Assembly (NCBI RefSeq): GCF_900460065.1
Contig: NZ_UAVD01000008.1
Location: forward strand, 1-64,000
DNA: 64,000 nt
Source of the DNA: Streptomyces griseus
GTDB taxonomy: Bacteria > Actinomycetota > Actinomycetes > Streptomycetales > Streptomycetaceae
Reading direction: 5' to 3'
Shown here in pieces: positions 56,775-64,000 of this stretch. Every line of letters begins with the position of its first letter. The stretch's first letter is position 1. Under the pieces are notes generated by a model. That model worked only from the letters and a program-made list of their open reading frames with translations. It did no database searches and was not told the DNA's origin. The position numbers were made by a program, and so were the translations under genes.

Positions 56775-58250
56775 TCAGACCGCTTCGGCGGTCTCCGGCA
56801 GCTGCTCGTGGAGCAGCTCGGTGAGCCGGGCCACGTCGGCGACGTCGCCGAAGTCCCGGGCAGCGGTGTCGACGGTCTTGCGCAGGCGGGTGTTCACCCG
56901 CTCGGAGCGGACCTTCTTGGCGATCTTCAGCGCGCGGGCGGCGAGCACGGTGGACTGTTCGGGCTCGCGCTGGAGCAGGTGGACGGTGGCCATGCCGATG
57001 AGGTTGAGCGCGTAGGAGCGCTGGTGCTCGTCGTCCTCGCCGAACAGCTCGACGGCCTTGTCCATGACGGGCTGGGCGAGCGAGGCGTACGTGGGGCTGC
57101 GGCCGGCGACGTAGGCCAGGTCCCGGTAGGAGTGGGCGTTCTCCCCGTTCAGCTCGGCCTCGGAGAAGAAGCGGATCCAGTCGGGCTCCGGCTCGCCGTC
57201 CAGACCCGCGTCCAGGAAGGTGTCCTCGGCCATCCGGACGGCCCGCTTGCACTTGCTGGGCTGGCCCATGTTGGCGTAGGCGCGCGCCTCCATCGCATAC
57301 AGCATCGCCTGCGTGCGGGAGGTGGCGCAGTCGCGGCTGCCGTACTGCGCGAGGTGGATCAGCTCCAGGGCGTCGTCGGGGCGGCCCAGGTGGATCATCT
57401 GGCGGCTCATGCTGGACAGGATGTAGCTGCCGAGCGGCTTGTCCCCCGCCTCCTTGGCGGCGTGCAGGGCGAGCACGAAGTACTTCTGGGCGGTGGGCTG
57501 GAGGCCGACGTCGTAGCTCATCCAGCCCGCCAGCTCGGCCAGTTCGGCGGCGCAGCGGAAGAGGCGCTGGGCGGTGGGCCCCGGCTGGGGCTCCTGGAGC
57601 AGGTCGGTGACCTCGTGCAGCTGCCCGACGACGGCCTTGCGGCGCAGTCCGCCGCCGCACTGGGCGTCCCACTGCCGGAACATCGCGGTGGTGGACTCCA
57701 GCAGGTCCAGCTCGGGCCGGGAGAGCCGGGAGGGGCGGTGGGCGGCGGCCTGGGGCTCCGGCTCGCCGGGGCTCCGGGCGGGCACGGGCACCAGCCAGCG
57801 CTGCATCGGCTCGATGAGGGCGGGCCCCGCGGCCAGCGCCAGCGAGCTGCCGAGGAAGCCGCGCCGGGCGAGCATCAGGTCGCTGCGGGAGAACTCGCTG
57901 AGCAGGGCGACGGTCTGGGGTCCGGCCCAGGGCAGGTCGACCCCGGCCACCGAGGGTGACTGGTGGGCGGTGCGCAGTCCGAGCTGTTCGATGGCGACGA
58001 CGGTGCCGAAGCGCTCCGAGAACAGCTCGGAGAGGATGCGCGGGATCGGCTCGCGCGGCTGTTCCCCGTCGAGCCAGCGGCGCACCCGGGAGGTGTCGGT
58101 GCTGATGTGGAGGGCGCCCATCTGCCGTGCCCGCCGGTTCACCTGACGCGCCAGCTCGCCCTTGGACCAGCCACTGCGCACGAACCACGACCCCAACTGC
58201 CCGTTGGGCCGCTTCCCGGCATCCGTGTCGCCTGCGCCGCTGCCACTCAC
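56775..58250 (-). CDS. nsdA: NsdA-like TPR regulator of differentiation
   Basis: A 491-aa cytosolic protein. The N-terminal 90 residues contain an HTH-like region (WSKGELARQVNRRARQMG; DTSRVRRWLDGEQPREPIPR). The rest is a helical array with TPR-like repeats (QKYFVLALHAAKEAGDKPLG; SYILSSMSRQMIHLGRPDDA; RTQAMLYAMEARAYANMGQP). NsdA of S. coelicolor represses sporulation and antibiotic production and lies at the same place beside amtB. Start GTG 58250. Confidence 0.82.
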   Translation of the reverse strand: MSGSGAGDTDAGKRPNGQLGSWFVRSGWSKGELARQVNRRARQMGALHISTDTSRVRRWLDGEQPREPIPRILSELFSERFGTVVAIEQLGLRTAHQSPSVAGVDLPWAGPQTVALLSEFSRSDLMLARRGFLGSSLALAAGPALIEPMQRWLVPVPARSPGEPEPQAAAHRPSRLSRPELDLLESTTAMFRQWDAQCGGGLRRKAVVGQLHEVTDLLQEPQPGPTAQRLFRCAAELAELAGWMSYDVGLQPTAQKYFVLALHAAKEAGDKPLGSYILSSMSRQMIHLGRPDDALELIHLAQYGSRDCATSRTQAMLYAMEARAYANMGQPSKCKRAVRMAEDTFLDAGLDGEPEPDWIRFFSEAELNGENAHSYRDLAYVAGRSPTYASLAQPVMDKAVELFGEDDEHQRSYALNLIGMATVHLLQREPEQSTVLAARALKIAKKVRSERVNTRLRKTVDTAARDFGDVADVARLTELLHEQLPETAEAV

Positions 58251-58709
58251 TGGAACGCCCCCATCCCGCCGATACCTCTCCGCGCGAACCATTATCAGAA
58301 TGCCGTGCATCAGTGCTGCCCGTAAGGGAGTTGAGACCTCATCAACCTCACGGGAACTTCACCGAACATCACCGAACAGGAAATCGGGTTGCCCGCGGCA
58401 TACCCGAGGGTGCACATACTTCCAGGGTTCGTGTACCGACGGTAATCCTACGATCACCCCTCCCGCGAGGGGGATTGAGGAAACGCCACCATTCGCCACC
58501 CCTTCGAATGAACCCGACTGCCGCTGAGCGCGCTTGACTTGAGCCACCAGGACCGAGAGCGAGCGGATGGACGCACTCGGGGGCGCGCACTCCGTGGCGC
58601 GCTCCCTTTCGCACTACCGCGCACGCCACTCGATCGAGTTTCAGCGACGGAGGGTTACCCGAGCGACGCGGGTCGTAACCACCGACGAGCCGGACCCGTT
58701 GGAGGGGGC
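58251..58709. other. nsdA / prim-pol divergent intergenic region
   Basis: This 459-base stretch, less GC-rich than its flanks, should contain two divergent promoters. It includes a tandem TCACCGAACA repeat (58359-58378) and a small CCCCTC-CCGC-GAGGGG hairpin near 58457. I see no gene in it. Confidence 0.5.
58359..58378. repeat. Perfect tandem 10-bp repeat
   Basis: TCACCGAACA occurs twice without a gap, about 110 bases upstream of the nsdA-like start. A period of 10 bp is one helical turn, which suits tandem binding of a regulator. Confidence 0.5.
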
Positions 58710-59357
58710 ATGGGCTTCACGATCGGCGGCATCCGGGAGATGCGATCCGGGGCGCGGCGACGCCACCGCGGCGCCGCGGGTACGGCGGTGGGCGAGTACA
58801 CGGGTCTGTGGGGCTGGGCGGTGACGCCCGGAGCACGGGCCGAGGCCGGCTCCTGCTCGTGCGGCGAGCCGGCCTGCCCGGCCCCGGGGGCCCATCCACT
58901 GGACTTCGCCCGGGAGGTCCCGGCGGGCACCGGCCTGGACCGAGCGTCGGACGCCTGGGCCGAGACTCCGGGAGCGGCGATGCTGCTGCCCGTGGGCCGC
59001 GCCTTCGACGTCCTGGAGGTCGCGGAGCAGGTGGGCCGGCGCGCCCTGGTCCGGATGGAGCGGATGGGGCTGCCGTCGGGGCCGGTCGCGGTGACGCCGA
59101 CCGGCCGGGCCCAGTTCCTGGTCGCCCCCGGGGCCGCCGCCGAGCTGCCCGCGCTGCTCTACCGGATGGGCTGGGACGACGCGGGCCTCGATCTGCGCGC
59201 CTACGGCCCGGGGACCCACATCACCGCCCCGCCCTCCGACCTCGGCGGCCTGGGCCCGGTCCGCTGGCTGCGGCCCCCGCTGCTGGACACGGCGGCCGCT
59301 CCCCCGCGGGCGCGGCTGCTGCTGGGGACACTGGCGTACGTCTGCCACCGCTCGTAA
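58710..59357 (+). CDS. Bifunctional DNA primase/polymerase (prim-pol) N-terminal-like protein
   Basis: A 215-aa protein resembling the stand-alone prim-pol N-terminal domains of actinobacteria. GLWGWAVTPGARAE and the cysteine cluster CSCGEPACPAPGAHPLDFAR are typical. The core acidic residues of active primases are not obvious, so it may not be catalytic. ATG 58710 follows GGAGGGGG directly. It converges with ftsY. Confidence 0.7.
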   Translation: MGFTIGGIREMRSGARRRHRGAAGTAVGEYTGLWGWAVTPGARAEAGSCSCGEPACPAPGAHPLDFAREVPAGTGLDRASDAWAETPGAAMLLPVGRAFDVLEVAEQVGRRALVRMERMGLPSGPVAVTPTGRAQFLVAPGAAAELPALLYRMGWDDAGLDLRAYGPGTHITAPPSDLGGLGPVRWLRPPLLDTAAAPPRARLLLGTLAYVCHRS

Positions 59358-59412
59358 CACCCGGGCGGCGGGCCGCTCACGGACCCGGGCGGCACGCCCC
59401 CCGGGCGGGCAC

Positions 59413-59446
59413 GGGAACGGCGGACGGGCGGGAACGGCGGACGGGC
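59413..59446. repeat. 17-bp tandem repeat
   Basis: GGGAACGGCGGACGGGC is repeated twice back to back, running into the ftsY-side terminator arm. Confidence 0.6.
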
Positions 59447-59483
59447 GGCAGGCTCCCCGTTGGAGCCGCCGCCCGTCCGCCGT
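59434..59483. terminator. Long bidirectional terminator between prim-pol and ftsY
   Basis: ACGGCGGACGGGCGGC pairs exactly with its complement at 59468-59483; inside, GGCTCC pairs with GGAGCC, leaving a CCGTT loop. One A is bulged. It lies between the two converging genes. Confidence 0.75.
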
Positions 59484-59500
59484 ACCGGATGCGAGGTGGG

Positions 59501-60709
59501 TCAGTCGCCGATCAGCGCGTCCACGAAGGCGCCCGGCTCGAACGGGGCCAGGTCGTCCGCTCCCTCGCCGAGGCCGATCAGCTTCACCGGCACGCCCAGC
59601 TCGCGCTGGACCGCGATGACGATGCCGCCCTTGGCGGTGCCGTCCAGCTTGGTCAGGACGATGCCGGTGATGTCCACGACCTCCGCGAACACCCGGGCCT
59701 GGACGAGGCCGTTCTGTCCGGTGGTGGCGTCGAGGACGAGCAGGATCTCGTCCAGCGGGCCGTGCTTCTCCACGACGCGCTTGACCTTGCCGAGCTCGTC
59801 CATGAGGCCGGTCTTGGTGTGCAGCCGGCCGGCGGTGTCGATGAGCACGACGTCCGCGCCCTCGGCGATGCCCTCCTTGACCGCGTCGTAGGCGATCGAC
59901 GCCGGGTCGCCGCCCTCGGGTCCCCGGACCGTACGGGCGCCGACCCGCTCGCCCCAGGTCTGGAGCTGGTCGGCGGCGGCGGCGCGGAAGGTGTCGGCCG
60001 CGCCGAGCACCACACTGCGGCCGTCCGCGACGAGCACCCGGGCCAGCTTGCCGGTGGTGGTGGTCTTGCCGGTGCCGTTGACGCCGACGACCATGACGAC
60101 GCCGGGGGTCTCGGCGCCGCCCTCGGTCTTGACCTCGCGGTCGAAGTCCGGGCCGAGCAGGGTGATCAGCTCCTCGCGGAGCAGGGTGCGCAGTTCCTCG
60201 GGGGTGCGGGTGCCGAGCACCCGGACGCGCTCACGGAGCCGCTCGACCAGTTCCTGGGTGGGGGCGACGCCGACGTCGGCGGTGAGGAGGGTGTCCTCGA
60301 TCTCCTCCCAGGTGTCCTCGTCGAGGTTGTCCCGGGAGAGCAGGGTGAGCAGCCCCTTGCCCAGTGAGTTCTGCGAGCGGGCGAGCCGGGCCCGCAGGCG
60401 GACGAGCCGGCCGGCCGTGGGTTCGGGGACCTCCAGCGCGGGGGCCTCGGGGGCCTCGGCGACCGGGGCCTCCTCCGCGGGCGCGGTGGCGTCCGGCAGG
60501 CCGACTTCGTCGATGGTGCGCCGCGCTTCGTCGCGCGGCGTCTCGGCCTCCTCGCCGACCTGCGGTTCGGCGGGAGGGGTGATGGTCGGCGCGCTCGGCG
60601 GCGGGGGCGGCAGCTTCTTCTTGCGGCTGCCGACCACGAGCCCGCCGACCAGGCCGACAGCGACCAGGGCGATGACTACAGCGAGGATGACGATTTCGAC
60701 GAGTTCCAT
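59501..60709 (-). CDS. ftsY: Signal recognition particle receptor FtsY
   Basis: A 402-aa SRP receptor. It starts with a membrane-inserting helix (MELVEIVILAVVIALVAVGL), then an acidic/Pro linker. The NG GTPase follows: VVGVNGTGKTTTTGKLARVL, DTFRAAAADQL, IDTAGRLHTKTGLMDELGK, LTKLDGTAKGG and GLGEGADDLAPF. The N-terminal transmembrane helix is usual in actinobacteria. ATG 60709 is chosen; a codon at 60730 is seven residues further upstream. Confidence 0.96.
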   Translation of the reverse strand: MELVEIVILAVVIALVAVGLVGGLVVGSRKKKLPPPPPSAPTITPPAEPQVGEEAETPRDEARRTIDEVGLPDATAPAEEAPVAEAPEAPALEVPEPTAGRLVRLRARLARSQNSLGKGLLTLLSRDNLDEDTWEEIEDTLLTADVGVAPTQELVERLRERVRVLGTRTPEELRTLLREELITLLGPDFDREVKTEGGAETPGVVMVVGVNGTGKTTTTGKLARVLVADGRSVVLGAADTFRAAAADQLQTWGERVGARTVRGPEGGDPASIAYDAVKEGIAEGADVVLIDTAGRLHTKTGLMDELGKVKRVVEKHGPLDEILLVLDATTGQNGLVQARVFAEVVDITGIVLTKLDGTAKGGIVIAVQRELGVPVKLIGLGEGADDLAPFEPGAFVDALIGD

Positions 60710-60884
60710 AACCCGTCCAGTATCGGCCACGGCCGTGCCGCGGGCGCGGCCCCTGCTGACCCCCGGCGATCCATCAGGGCCATATGCACCTTTTGGCGGT
60801 AATGCGAACGCCTACCCCTACACTTCTGACGCCTCGTCAGCTATGGTGCCGCCGCCTGCCCGCCTCGGCGAAGGGACGCCTCGG

Positions 60885-61889
60885 ATGGCCTTCACAGTGG
60901 TCCGGTTCAATCTCGTCGATCCAGCAGCCACGCCCGTATCGCTCTCGGCCCGCTATCGCGCCGCCCTGGAGATGGCTGCGTACGCGGACGAGCACGGCGT
61001 CGACACGGTGCAGACCGAGGAGCACCACGGCGTGGCGAACTCCTGGCTGCCCTCCCCGTTCGCCTTCGCCGGAGCGGTCTTCGGCGCCACCCGCCGGATC
61101 GCGGTGACCGTCTCGGCGATCATCGGCCCGCTGCACGATCCGCTGCGTCTCGCGGAGGACATCGCGGTGCTGGACCTGCTGAGCGCGGGGCGGCTGGTGA
61201 CCGTCGCGGGGATCGGCTACCGCCCCGAGGAGTACGAGCGGGCCGGGGTCGAGTGGCGGCGGCGCGGCAGGCTCCAGGACGAGCTGCTGGAGACGCTGCT
61301 GTCGGCGTGGACCGGGGAGCCGTTCCCGTACCGGGGGCGTACGGTTCGCGTCACCCCACGCCCCTACACGCGCCCCCACCCGATGCTGCTGGTCGGCGGC
61401 AGCTCGCGGGCGGCGGCGCGGCGTGCGGCCCGGCTGGGGCTGCCGCTGTTCCCGAGCGCGCACCTGCCGGAGCTGGAGGCGTACTACCAGGAGCAGCGGG
61501 CGGCCCACGGGACCGAGGGCTTCTGCATGATGCCCGCGGCCGAGACGCCGCTGCTGCACGTGTCGGAGGATCCGGACCGCACGTGGGCGGAGTACGGCGA
61601 GCACTTCCTGCACGAGGCGCGGACGTACGCCTCGTGGCAGTCCGAGGACATCCGCTCGGCGGTGCGGTCGGCGGCGACGACGGTGGCGGAGCTGCGCGAG
61701 GAGGGGGTGTACCGGATTCTCACGCCGGACGAGCTGGCCGGGCTGGAGGCGGACTCGCTGGTGCTGCATCCGCTGTGCGGCGGGATGCCGGTGGCGGAGG
61801 GATGGCGCAGCCTGCGGCTGTTCTGCGAGGCGGTGGCCCCGAAGAAGCCGGACGCCCCGGCCCGGGGGCGGGCCGGGGCGTCCGCATGA
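60885..61889 (+). CDS. LLM class flavin-dependent oxidoreductase
   Basis: A 334-aa luciferase-like monooxygenase of the F420/FMN type. It has the usual beginning TVVRFNLVDPA, the active-site QTEEHHGVANSWLPSPFAF, EDIAVLDLLSAGRLVTVAGI and the nucleotide-facing PMLLVGGSSRAAARRAARLG. No reductase partner is adjacent. Substrate and cofactor cannot be decided. It ends in a hairpin within its last codons. Confidence 0.85.
   Translation: MAFTVVRFNLVDPAATPVSLSARYRAALEMAAYADEHGVDTVQTEEHHGVANSWLPSPFAFAGAVFGATRRIAVTVSAIIGPLHDPLRLAEDIAVLDLLSAGRLVTVAGIGYRPEEYERAGVEWRRRGRLQDELLETLLSAWTGEPFPYRGRTVRVTPRPYTRPHPMLLVGGSSRAAARRAARLGLPLFPSAHLPELEAYYQEQRAAHGTEGFCMMPAAETPLLHVSEDPDRTWAEYGEHFLHEARTYASWQSEDIRSAVRSAATTVAELREEGVYRILTPDELAGLEADSLVLHPLCGGMPVAEGWRSLRLFCEAVAPKKPDAPARGRAGASA
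61849..61884 (+). terminator. 15-bp hairpin overlapping the end of the oxidoreductase gene
   Basis: CGGACGCCCCGGCCC at 61849-61863 pairs exactly with the complement at 61870-61884. It lies inside the last codons, so the coding tail (PDAPARGRAGA) is shaped by it. Confidence 0.6.
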
Positions 61890-61922
61890 GAAGGAGAGGG
61901 GCGGCGGGGGGCCGGACGCCCC

Positions 61923-63341
61923 CTACCCCATCTCCTCCAACGCCTTGCCCTTGGTCTCCTTCACGAACTTGAGCACGAAGGGGATCGAGAGCACGGCGAA
62001 GCAGGCGTAGATGATGTACGTCCCCGAGAGGTTCCAGTCGGCCAGGCTCGGGAAGCTGGCGGTGATCGCCCAGTTGGCGATCCACTGCGCGAACACGGCG
62101 ACGCCGAGGGCGGCGGCGCGCAGGCGGTTCGGGAACATCTCCCCCAGGAAGACCCAGACGACGACACCCCACGACAGGGCGAAGAAGAGCACGAAGACGT
62201 GGGCGGCGACCAGGGCCGTGGCGCCCTGGGCGGTGGGGAGCTTGCCGTCGACCAGGTCGGCGGAGAAGGCCCAGGCCTCGACGGCGAGCGCGACCGCCAT
62301 ACCGATGGAGCCGACGAGGGCGAGCGGCCTGCGGCCCACCCGGTCGACCAGCACCATCGCGATCACCGTGCCGATGATGTTGATGATCGAGGTGGTGAAC
62401 GAGTAGAAGAACGAGTCGGTCGGGTCGATGCCGACGGACTGCCACAGCGTCGCCGAGTAGTAGAACGCCACGTTGATGCCGACGAGTTGCTGGAACATCG
62501 AGAGGCCGATACCGACCCAGACGATCGGCAGGAAGAAGAAGCGGTTGCCGAGCAGGTCCTTGAAGGAGGACTTGTGCTCGCGGTGCATGGCCGTCTCGAT
62601 CTCGTTCACCCGCGCGTCGAGATCGATCTTGTCGCCCTCGACCTCTTCGAGGATCTTGCGGGCCTCGGCCTTCTTGCCGACGGAGATGAGGAAGCGGGGG
62701 GACTCGGGGATGGCGAAGGAGAGCAGCCCGTACAGGACGGCGGGGACGACCATCACGCCGAGCATCCACTGCCAGGCCTCCAGGCCGAGGATCTTGCCGC
62801 GCTGGTCGCCGTCGGCGATCTGGAGGACGGCGTAGTTCACCAGCTGGGAGATGGCGATGCCGATGACGATCGCGGCCTGCTGGAAGGAGCCGAGCCGGCC
62901 GCGGTAGGCGGGCGGGGAGACCTCGGCGATGTAGGCCGGGCCGATCACGGAGGCCATGCCGATGGCGAAGCCGCCGATGATGCGCCAGATCGCCAGGTCC
63001 CAGAGCGCGAACGGCAGCGCGGAGCCGATCGCGCTGGCGGTGAAGAGCACCGAGGCGATCTGCATGCAGCGGATGCGGCCGATCCGGTCCGCGATCCGCC
63101 CGGCGGTGGCGGCGCCGATCGCACAGCCGATCAGCGCGATGGCGATGACCTGGGCGAGCGTGCCGGAGCCGATGTCGTACCGGTCGCGGATCGCCTCGAC
63201 GGCCCCGTTGATGACGGAGCTGTCGTAACCGAAGAGGAAGCCGCCCATCGCGGCGGCGGCGGTGATGAAGATGACATGGCCCAGGTGGTCCGGATGGGCC
63301 GCCCGGGCCCCGGACTCGGGTCCGTTCGCAGTGCTGGTCAC
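61923..63341 (-). CDS. glcP: Glucose permease, MFS sugar porter GlcP
   Basis: A 472-aa sugar porter with twelve membrane segments. Family motifs: GGFLFGYDSSVINGAV, GRIADRIGRIR, IPESPRFLIS, FQQLVGINVAFYYSATLW, DRVGRRPLALVG and WVFLGEMFPNRLRAAALG. It closely resembles GlcP, the glucose/H+ symporter of Streptomyces that depends on glucose kinase-linked control. GTG 63341 has AGGAG five bases upstream. The 205-base region before it is less GC-rich and should hold its regulated promoter. Confidence 0.92.
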   Translation of the reverse strand: MTSTANGPESGARAAHPDHLGHVIFITAAAAMGGFLFGYDSSVINGAVEAIRDRYDIGSGTLAQVIAIALIGCAIGAATAGRIADRIGRIRCMQIASVLFTASAIGSALPFALWDLAIWRIIGGFAIGMASVIGPAYIAEVSPPAYRGRLGSFQQAAIVIGIAISQLVNYAVLQIADGDQRGKILGLEAWQWMLGVMVVPAVLYGLLSFAIPESPRFLISVGKKAEARKILEEVEGDKIDLDARVNEIETAMHREHKSSFKDLLGNRFFFLPIVWVGIGLSMFQQLVGINVAFYYSATLWQSVGIDPTDSFFYSFTTSIINIIGTVIAMVLVDRVGRRPLALVGSIGMAVALAVEAWAFSADLVDGKLPTAQGATALVAAHVFVLFFALSWGVVVWVFLGEMFPNRLRAAALGVAVFAQWIANWAITASFPSLADWNLSGTYIIYACFAVLSIPFVLKFVKETKGKALEEMG

Positions 63342-63546
63342 GTGAACTCCTGATGCCTGGCCGCAAGTCAGACGTGGGGGGTGAGCCTTCCCAGTGGGGC
63401 ACAACATCCGGCCCGCCACCACTTGAAGACGAAATCGACTTTGGAGAGGCTATTTATTCAAGAAACGAAGTCAAACAGGGGGTCGATCCCCGTGTACCCA
63501 GGAGTGCACAGAAGGTGCGTTGAACTTCTGATGATTCGGTAAAAAG

Positions 63547-64000
63547 TCAGCGCAGCCGCTGGCTGATGACCTTCGAGACCCCGTCACCCTGCATGGACAC
63601 GCCGTACAGCGCGTCGGCGACCTCCATCGTCCGCTTCTGGTGGGTGATCACGATCAGCTGGGAGCTCTCCTGGAGCTCCGCCATGATCCGGATCAGCCGT
63701 TGCAGGTTGGTGTCGTCGAGCGCGGCCTCGACCTCGTCCATCACATAGAACGGGCTGGGCCGGGCCTTGAAGATCGCCACCAGCAACGCCACCGCCGTCA
63801 GGGACCGCTCGCCGCCCGACAGCAGGGAGAGCCGCTTGACCTTCTTGCCCGGCGGACGCGCCTCCACGTCCACCCCGGTGGCGAGCATGTTGCCCGGATC
63901 GGTCAGGACGAGCCGCCCCTCGCCGCCGGGAAAGAGCCGCGAGAAGACCCCCTCGAACTCACGGGCGGTGTCCCGGTAGGCCTCCGTGAAGACCTGCTCG
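63547..64000 (-). CDS. smc: Chromosome segregation protein SMC, C-terminal part
   Basis: Only the C-terminal 150 codons are in the window; the 5' part lies beyond 64000. It holds the signature [20 protein letters not shown], Walker [15 protein letters not shown] and the D-loop/switch [12 protein letters not shown] of the ABC-type head. SMC organises and segregates the chromosome with ScpAB. Confidence 0.95.
   Translation of the reverse strand, partial: EQVFTEAYRDTAREFEGVFSRLFPGGEGRLVLTDPGNMLATGVDVEARPPGKKVKRLSLLSGGERSLTAVALLVAIFKARPSPFYVMDEVEAALDDTNLQRLIRIMAELQESSQLIVITHQKRTMEVADALYGVSMQGDGVSKVISQRLR

Overview
The window is high-GC actinobacterial chromosome. The gene content and order (rpsB-tsf-pyrH-frr-cdsA, whiG, four consecutive signal peptidase genes beside rplS-trmD-rimM-rpsP, ffh, amtB-glnK-glnD, an nsdA-like gene, ftsY, a glcP-like permease, smc) match the conserved core of Streptomyces, so this is most likely a Streptomyces species. 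The match to known gene order is from memory, not from a search.

Layout, left to right. 1-8.4 kb: a small membrane protein; a probable aminodeoxyfutalosine deaminase; a glycerophosphodiesterase; a SAM methyltransferase; then a polyamine locus (PotD-like binding protein, gamma-aminobutyraldehyde dehydrogenase, AsnC-type regulator, class III aminotransferase). 8.4-15.7 kb: an ABC exporter behind a perfect 22-bp palindrome, an SRPBCC protein, a coupled pair of envelope glycosyltransferases and a NarL-type two-component system. 15.7-19.7 kb: thiamine ABC transporter thiB-thiP-thiQ behind a TPP riboswitch. 19.9-28.4 kb: rlmN, cdsA, frr, pyrH, tsf, rpsB, an M23 peptidase, a TetR regulator and the sporulation sigma factor whiG. 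28.6-41.6 kb: dprA, the comM/yifB gene and yraN, with yifB split by a 9.2-kb mobile element. 41.6-48.3 kb: Nudix hydrolase, four signal peptidases, rplS, trmD, rimM, khpA, rpsP. 48.5-64 kb: SprT-like protein, methyltransferase, ffh, glnD-glnK-amtB, nsdA-like regulator, prim-pol-like protein, ftsY, flavin oxidoreductase, glcP and the 3' end of smc.

The main discovery is the element at 31388-40582. It cuts yifB after codon 54; joining the flanks restores an open frame of about 540 codons. Its ends are 24-bp imperfect terminal inverted repeats (TTCCCTG-N6-TGATGTGTTCA). It carries a four-gene operon with 4-nt overlaps: three proteins related to tyrosine recombinases and a small HTH/coiled-coil protein, resembling Tn554-type and 'recombinase-in-trio' elements. 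Its cargo is a two-gene cassette (nucleotidyltransferase-like protein plus an unrecognised 320-aa protein) and a PIN-toxin module whose antitoxin has an unusual N-terminal extension of about 180 residues. The cargo reads on the opposite strand and is separated from the recombinases by a 19-bp perfect hairpin.

Most genes on the minus strand are closely packed and often translationally coupled (ATGA, GTGA or TGATG overlaps). Many operon ends carry long GC-rich hairpins, listed individually.
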